This document shows, one piece after another, positions 59,430 to 64,000 of a stretch of 64,000 nt of DNA. A model generated the notes under the pieces. It was not told the origin of the DNA, did not search any database, and saw only the letters and a program-made list of their open reading frames with translations. Source of the stretch: Candidatus Scybalocola faecigallinarum. GTDB lineage: Bacteria > Bacillota > Clostridia > Lachnospirales > Lachnospiraceae. The position numbers and the translations under genes are program-made. Every line of letters starts with the position of its first letter. The first letter of the stretch is position 1. The stretch covers positions 1-64,000 of the forward strand of contig DVIT01000019.1 in the NCBI GenBank assembly GCA_018711005.1. Reading direction: 5' to 3'.

Positions 59430-59478
59430 AGTTCAGCCATGCAGCTGGAGGATTGTTTTTTTGCTGCATGGCTGAACT
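59430..59478. repeat. inverted repeat of the AGTTCAGC type
   Basis: AGTTCAGCCATGCAGC pairs with GCTGCATGGCTGAACT over a 17-nt loop containing TTTTTTT. It is a longer, diverged relative of the TTCAGC/GCTGAA palindromes and may also serve as a terminator for the desulfidase gene. Confidence 0.6.
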
Positions 59479-59515
59479 CCTGATACTTCTTATTTTCGTT
59501 AGTCCATAATTTTTG

Positions 59516-60793
59516 TCAGTCCTCGATCATGATTTTCACGATCTCTTTATCTGTCTCCTGCATGCCCTCAGAAGCCAGCAGCCCAACACTGCGGATGGTC
59601 TTTTCCACATCGCCCTTAACAATGCCGTCCCCGCACCGGAACTGCTGTCCGTCCTTATACATGTAGTAGCCAAGAATCCCCGCGTCTACCGCAGCTGCGA
59701 TTTTTGCCGCGCAGGATGCCTTTGCCCCGTCGCATATGGTTCCGGAAATAATGGCCAGTCCATTTACAAGGGTGTGGGAAATTTCTTCCAGCCGGCCTCC
59801 GTGAAGATAGGCAATACCGGCCCCAGCGCCGCATCCTGCGCCGACAGCGCCGCAGTAAGCGGAAAGCCTTCCAATACCTTCCTTAATATGAAGCGTACAT
59901 AAATTAGACACCACCAGCGCCCGATACAAAGCATCCTGGGAAACACCCAGCTCCTGAGCATAAATGATCACCGGCACAGATGAAGTGATCCCCTGGTTTC
60001 CGCTGCCGGAATTGATCACCACCGGAAGCTCACAGCCGTTCATCCGGGCATCAGAGCCTGCTGCGGCAAATGCCTTGGCCCGGGTTTTTACATCCACGCC
60101 GCCGTAAATATGCATCAGCACCTTGCCAATGTTAGCACCGTAGGAATTGGTCATTCCTTCCTTGGCAATGTCCATATTATAGGAAATCTGCCGATCCAGC
60201 ACATCCTTCACATCAGCAATATCCACCGTATCTGCAAATTCAATAATATCTTTGACAGTCAGAAGGGACTTGTCTGCCATAGAGCTTTCCGTGCGTCCTG
60301 TAATTTCTTTATTTAGTATGTAATCTTCATTTTTCCGGATCATGACAACGTTGGTATGAAAATCCACGATCCTGGCCTCAGCACTGTCCTCTCCTTTATA
60401 TACATGGATACAAATATCAAAAATATAATCCGACTTGGCAGGAACCACATGAAGCTCAGCGGTCTTCATATATTCTTTGGTTTCCAGGATCTGCTCTTTA
60501 GTCACCTGGGCAAGCACCTGCAGCTGGCCGTCTGCATCTCCGGCTACAATACCAATGGCCGCAGCCGCCTCCAGCCCCCGCATTCCGCCTGTATTGGGAA
60601 CAACAACGCTCTTTACGTTTTTTACAATATTCCGGCTCACTTCAATATCCACACGCTCAGGGAGTCCGCCAAGCGCCCGGCGGGCCAACGCCCCGGCATA
60701 AGCTACCGCCACAGGCTCTGTACAGCCCATGGCAGGAAGCAGTTCATCTTTCAAGATCTGTACATAAGTTTCATATAATTTTGCATCCAACAT
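59516..60793 (-). CDS. L-cysteine desulfidase/L-serine dehydratase-like protein (UPF0597 family)
   Basis: 425 residues. Hallmarks are LPAMGCTEPVAVAYAGALARRAL near the N-terminus, VVPNTGGMRGLEAAAAIG, and the cysteine-containing NGCELPVVINSGSGNQGITSSVPVI, AYCGAVGAGCGAGAGIAYLHGG and GTICDGAKASCAAKIAAAVDAG. The cysteines would bind an Fe-S cluster. Relatives break down cysteine to sulfide, ammonia and pyruvate, or deaminate serine. The start is MLDAKLYE (60793) after GGGAGG; the ORF-track start at 60856 has no site. Confidence 0.9.
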   Translation of the reverse strand: MLDAKLYETYVQILKDELLPAMGCTEPVAVAYAGALARRALGGLPERVDIEVSRNIVKNVKSVVVPNTGGMRGLEAAAAIGIVAGDADGQLQVLAQVTKEQILETKEYMKTAELHVVPAKSDYIFDICIHVYKGEDSAEARIVDFHTNVVMIRKNEDYILNKEITGRTESSMADKSLLTVKDIIEFADTVDIADVKDVLDRQISYNMDIAKEGMTNSYGANIGKVLMHIYGGVDVKTRAKAFAAAGSDARMNGCELPVVINSGSGNQGITSSVPVIIYAQELGVSQDALYRALVVSNLCTLHIKEGIGRLSAYCGAVGAGCGAGAGIAYLHGGRLEEISHTLVNGLAIISGTICDGAKASCAAKIAAAVDAGILGYYMYKDGQQFRCGDGIVKGDVEKTIRSVGLLASEGMQETDKEIVKIMIED

Positions 60794-61066
60794 CTTCTTT
60801 TTCCTCCCTGAAATTCCGCCCCGTAATGGGATCCTTTGTAAACACCCCTTCTGCACAGCCTGCGGCAGCGCTTTACCTTACAAAAGCAAAAAGCCCCAGG
60901 ATTTCTGCACAATACGGCCATAAGTCCGCACTAATCATGTTACTAATATTATCACCAAAAAAAGGGAATGTCAATCAGCTATCCAATGATTCCCATAAAA
61001 TCCAGATAAATCCTGCTTTAGCACAAATTTTTTTGCACTCTGCCCCGGTAAATCATTAAAATTATA

Positions 61067-61095
61067 TTGACAGCTAATCAGAGTAGTGATATTAT
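61067..61095 (+). promoter_or_regulatory. oppA promoter
   Basis: TTGACA, a 17-bp spacer and TATTAT. The inferred start near 61102 is immediately followed by a terminator-like hairpin. The gap 60794-61066 holds nothing else I can assign. Confidence 0.75.
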
Positions 61096-61102
61096 TAAAG
61101 AC

Positions 61103-61155
61103 AAAGCAAAGGCGCCATAATGGAGAACCAGCAATCTATGGCTCCTTTGCTTTTC
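61103..61155 (+). terminator. early terminator-like hairpin in the oppA leader
   Basis: AAAGCAAAGGxGCCATA pairs with TATGGCxCCTTTGCTTTT and lies right at the start of the transcript. It begins with the AGCAAAGGCG ten-mer shared with the glnN leader terminator. Confidence 0.7.
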
Positions 61156-61162
61156 CTATATT

Positions 61163-61220
61163 CCCTCAGTTGACAAGGATACACGTGCCGACGGCACATG
61201 TGTTTTTGTCAACTGGAGGG
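61163..61220 (+). promoter_or_regulatory. long hairpin in the oppA leader
   Basis: TCCCTC-AGTTGACAA pairs with TTGTCAACT-GGAGGGA (one bulge), topped by CACGTGCC-GAC-GGCACATGTG. The oppA ribosome site (AAGGAGG) is 25 nt downstream and free. The hairpin could stabilise the 5' end or take part in antitermination. Confidence 0.65.
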
Positions 61221-61256
61221 AATAGAACGATTTTCACATGAACAAGGAGGAACGAT

Positions 61257-63011
61257 ATGAAAACAAAAAAGATTCTGACCATGCTCCTGTCGGGCGCTCT
61301 GGCAATCTCCACACTTGCCGGCTGCGGCGGCGGAAGCTCTACGACCTCCACCGGGGGATCTTCTACTGACACATCCGCTGAAAGCAGCGCTTCCGGAGAC
61401 AGCAGTGCAGCAAGCACATCCGGAGATACTCAGGTACTGAACATCAGCGTACAGTCTTTCGGCAACAACTACGACGTACAGGACATGGGCTGGCGTTGGA
61501 TGATGGCAGCCTGCTATTCCGGTCTTTACCGTAACATTGCTGATGCAGACGGTGAACATTTTGTCCTTGACGGTGCTGAAAGCGTTGACATTTCTGAGGA
61601 CGGCACAGTCTATACTTTCCACTTAAGACAGGATGCCAAGTGGTCTGACGGTGAGCCTGTAACTGCCCATGATTATGAGTATGGCTGGAAGCGTCTCCTT
61701 AATCCTACCTATGCTTATGACTATGCTGCCTTTATCTTTAATGTTGTAGGCGCTGAAGAATATTATAACGGCGAAGGCTCTGTAGATGATGTTATGGCTG
61801 TTGCTCTTGATGACTACACATTCCAGGTAACTCTCGAGGAAGCCGACCCTACATTTGAATCCAAGCTTGTTGCCACACCTTTGTACCCGACCCGTGAAGA
61901 TATTGCAGAAGCAGCCGGCGATCAGTGGGGCAAGGACTGGACATTATGTGTTTACAACGGACCTTTCTGCATGACAGGTCTTGTAGAAGACAACCAGATG
62001 ACATGGACTAAGAACGAAAACTACTGGGATGCTGAAAACGTTCATCTGGAAACTGTAAACTGGTACCTTGTTGCTGAAGACTCCACAGCTGCAACCATGT
62101 TTGATAACGGCGAACTGGATGTTCTTGAAACTTCCGGTGATTACTCCATTAAATATCAGGGTGAAGCAGAGGCTGGAAATATCCAGATGATCACAACCGA
62201 TTATCCGGGAACCATTGCACTTGCTTTTGACTTTACAAACGGCGGAAAGTCCGGACTTCTGAGCAATGTTAAGATTCGTAAGGCACTTTCCTACAGCATT
62301 AACCGTGAAGAAATGATCGAAGCTGTTTACGGCAGATACAAGCCCGCATATTCCTGGATAGCTCCTGCCATCACTTTAGACGGAACTTCCTATCGTGATC
62401 AGGTTCCTGAGCTTATGAAGGAGGAATACGAACAGTACGCAGGAAATAATGAAGCCCTTCAGGCACTGTTCCAGGAAGGTCTTGAAGAACTGGGTATGGA
62501 TACGGATCTTTCCCAGGTAACCATTACATATCTTTCCTACGGTTCTACTGTTGATGTAACTGCTTTCCGTGAATACTTACAGCAGACATGGCAGCAGAAT
62601 CTGGGCATCAATGTAGAGCTCAACACTGTTGGCGACTACTCACTGTTTACAGCAGAAAGAGATGCCGGAAACTTTGACGTATACAGCGGCGGCTGGTCCA
62701 GCGATTATAACGATCCTCTGGACTTCCTGGATACCTTCTACACCGGACAGTATACATCCGTATCCGGTGGATACAGCAATCCAGAGTATGATGCGCTCAT
62801 TGACAGTCTGACCGGTGAGGGAGACAATGCAAAACGTCTTGAAATCTATCGGCAGGCAGAGCAGATCCTTATAGATGACTGCGCTTTGATTCCTCTGTAC
62901 TATCAGACAAAAGAGTTCTTCCTTCAGAACTGGGTAAAGGATTTCAACTGGTCCTCTTTTGGTGCCAGCCGTGAATTCATCAATACGTACATTGAAGGCC
63001 GCGGAAACTGA
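61257..63011 (+). CDS. oppA: oligopeptide ABC transporter substrate-binding lipoprotein
   Basis: 584 residues. The signal peptide MKTKKILTMLLSGALAISTLAGC has lipobox Cys23, then a Ser/Thr linker and a family 5 solute-binding domain (YTFHLRQDAKWSDGEPVTAHDYEYGWKRLLNP is the diagnostic motif). It binds peptides outside the cell for the permease encoded next. The leader carries an early terminator and a long hairpin, so expression is probably set by transcript control. A hairpin GGGGAAG..GGTCC/GGACACTTCCCC (about 63068-63098) after the stop may give a higher oppA transcript level than the downstream genes. Confidence 0.95.
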   Translation: MKTKKILTMLLSGALAISTLAGCGGGSSTTSTGGSSTDTSAESSASGDSSAASTSGDTQVLNISVQSFGNNYDVQDMGWRWMMAACYSGLYRNIADADGEHFVLDGAESVDISEDGTVYTFHLRQDAKWSDGEPVTAHDYEYGWKRLLNPTYAYDYAAFIFNVVGAEEYYNGEGSVDDVMAVALDDYTFQVTLEEADPTFESKLVATPLYPTREDIAEAAGDQWGKDWTLCVYNGPFCMTGLVEDNQMTWTKNENYWDAENVHLETVNWYLVAEDSTAATMFDNGELDVLETSGDYSIKYQGEAEAGNIQMITTDYPGTIALAFDFTNGGKSGLLSNVKIRKALSYSINREEMIEAVYGRYKPAYSWIAPAITLDGTSYRDQVPELMKEEYEQYAGNNEALQALFQEGLEELGMDTDLSQVTITYLSYGSTVDVTAFREYLQQTWQQNLGINVELNTVGDYSLFTAERDAGNFDVYSGGWSSDYNDPLDFLDTFYTGQYTSVSGGYSNPEYDALIDSLTGEGDNAKRLEIYRQAEQILIDDCALIPLYYQTKEFFLQNWVKDFNWSSFGASREFINTYIEGRGN

Positions 63012-63121
63012 TCCTGACAGATCATTTTATCGGATACTTTCAGAGATAAATATAAACAGACATACTGTGGGGAAGGGTCCGTAAGGACACTTCCCCATAT
63101 ATTAAGCACGGGGGCATTAAT

Positions 63122-64000
63122 ATGATAAAATACATTATCCGCCGTTTTGTGGAAATGGTTTTAACCCTTTTCATTATCGCAACGGCCACCTTCTTTCTTC
63201 TGGAAGCTGTACCCGGTGATCCGCTGACCCAGCGCGCCGATCATCTTCCCGAACAGTCCAGGGAGGCGTTATATGCCAGATACGGCCTGGACAAACCTGT
63301 TATGGAACGTTACTTAACCCAGATGGGAAACATGCTTCAGGGTGACTTTGGCGAATCCTTCGTATACGCCGGTCAGACTGTCAGCGGTCTTATCCATGAC
63401 CGGCTGCCTGTTTCCGCCCGTCTTGGTATCCAGCAGATGCTGGTAGGTGTTATTGTCGGACTGCTGCTTGGTATACTGGCAGCTGTCAAACGGGGGACTA
63501 TCGCCGACTATCTGGTGGTAGGATTATCTGTCTTGCTGATTTCAATTCCCCATCTCGTCCTGGGCCTTTTACTGCAAAAGGTCTTTGCAGGAGAACTCCA
63601 CTGGTTCCCCACCATTGGATGGCCTTCGGGTAATGAGCTATGGTTCGGCGGATGGGAATATACTGTATTGCCAACACTTACAGGATGTTTTTCATATGTC
63701 GCTACTTATGCCAGATTATTAAAATCTTCTATGCTGGATGTAGTCAACCAGGATTATGTTCTTACGGCCGAATCCAAAGGTTTAAGCAGGGGCAGAGTCA
63801 TCCGGAAGCATATCCTGAGAAATTCCTTTATTCCTGTCATGACACAGCTGCCTATGTCTGTGGCCATGTGTATTACCGGTTCCTTCTTTATCGAAAGTAT
63901 TTTTTCCATTCCGGGGATCGGCCAGTATTATGTTACTGCGGTAAATAATCAGGATCTTTCCATTGTACTTGGAGAAACCGTGCTTTTAGCACTTTTATAT
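63122..64000 (+). CDS. oppB: oligopeptide ABC transporter permease OppB/DppB (runs off the window)
   Basis: The frame is open from ATG 63122 to the end of the window (293 codons, no stop) and is missing from the ORF track. It starts MIKYIIRRFVEMVLTLFIIATATFFLLEAVPGDPL, with the usual RYGLDKPV block and the binding-protein-dependent permease loop DYVLTAESKGLSRGRVIRKHILRNSFIPV. About six membrane segments are expected. GGGGG seven bases before ATG serves as the ribosome site. Genes for OppC, OppD and OppF probably follow outside the window. Confidence 0.93.
   Translation, partial: MIKYIIRRFVEMVLTLFIIATATFFLLEAVPGDPLTQRADHLPEQSREALYARYGLDKPVMERYLTQMGNMLQGDFGESFVYAGQTVSGLIHDRLPVSARLGIQQMLVGVIVGLLLGILAAVKRGTIADYLVVGLSVLLISIPHLVLGLLLQKVFAGELHWFPTIGWPSGNELWFGGWEYTVLPTLTGCFSYVATYARLLKSSMLDVVNQDYVLTAESKGLSRGRVIRKHILRNSFIPVMTQLPMSVAMCITGSFFIESIFSIPGIGQYYVTAVNNQDLSIVLGETVLLALLY

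Overview
The window looks like chromosome of an anaerobic, low-to-mid GC Firmicute, most likely a gut Lachnospiraceae-type clostridium. The evidence is AGGAGG ribosome sites, TTGACA/TATAAT promoters, a V-type ATPase operon, a type III glutamine synthetase, a hybrid-cluster protein with its ferredoxin partner, a clostridial lipoprotein style and many two-component systems. The species cannot be named from the sequence alone. No rRNA or CRISPR array is seen; one tRNA (Cys-GCA) is present.

Layout. 0.2-1.4 kb: a mobile-looking Rpn (PD-(D/E)XK) unit headed by a hairpin module. 1.4-5 kb: a GNAT fusion, VanW, YqeG and a TIM-barrel protein on the minus strand, then a cupin. 5-7.4 kb: glnN behind an early terminator and tandem 50-bp repeats. 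7.6-9.6 kb: a GH42 beta-galactosidase. 9.98-18.6 kb: a nine-gene V-ATPase operon (G/H-C-I-K-F-E-A-B-D), followed by a Crp/Fnr regulator and thioredoxin. 19.9-24.2 kb: a broken mtnN, then hcp plus a ferredoxin-like gene facing a divergent Crp/Fnr regulator, then a DUF2726 protein. 24.4-25.7 kb: a CNNM/CorC membrane protein with a riboswitch-sized leader.

26.13-32.22 kb is an integrated element. It has a large serine recombinase at its right end, a MobC-like protein, and cargo enzymes (nucleoside phosphorylase, GNAT, HAD, NUDIX), but no relaxase. 32.3-35.4 kb: DUF368 lipid carrier transporter, a heavily decayed ubiD/ubiX operon and a nitrilase-family amidase. 35.5-41.6 kb: a TM2 protein, a TrpXYZ-like ABC importer, a sugar O-acetyltransferase and a MATE pump. 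41.6-51.3 kb: a DUF1430 bacteriocin-type ABC exporter with a VanRS-like two-component system, a GntR/DUF5808 pair, and a second two-component system with an unusual H-box.

51.3-56.5 kb is an accessory island. It holds tRNA-Cys, gene fragments, clusters of perfect palindromes, an XRE / ImmA-IrrE peptidase / PIN-like three-gene operon, and a second Rpn copy disrupted by a solo copy of the hairpin module. 56.5-64 kb: a Ser-rich lipoprotein, an OmpR regulator with a gutted histidine kinase, a GntR/FCD regulator, an L-cysteine desulfidase-like enzyme, and the start of an oligopeptide ABC transporter operon that runs off the window.

Three themes stand out. (1) A roughly 134-bp hairpin module with co-varying terminal palindromes is tied to Rpn nuclease genes and also moves alone. 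(2) Several leaders (glnN, oppA, CNNM) place an intrinsic terminator soon after the promoter, which suggests antitermination control. (3) Internal deletions recur in otherwise well-conserved genes (rpn copy 1, mtnN, ubiD, ubiX, a histidine kinase).
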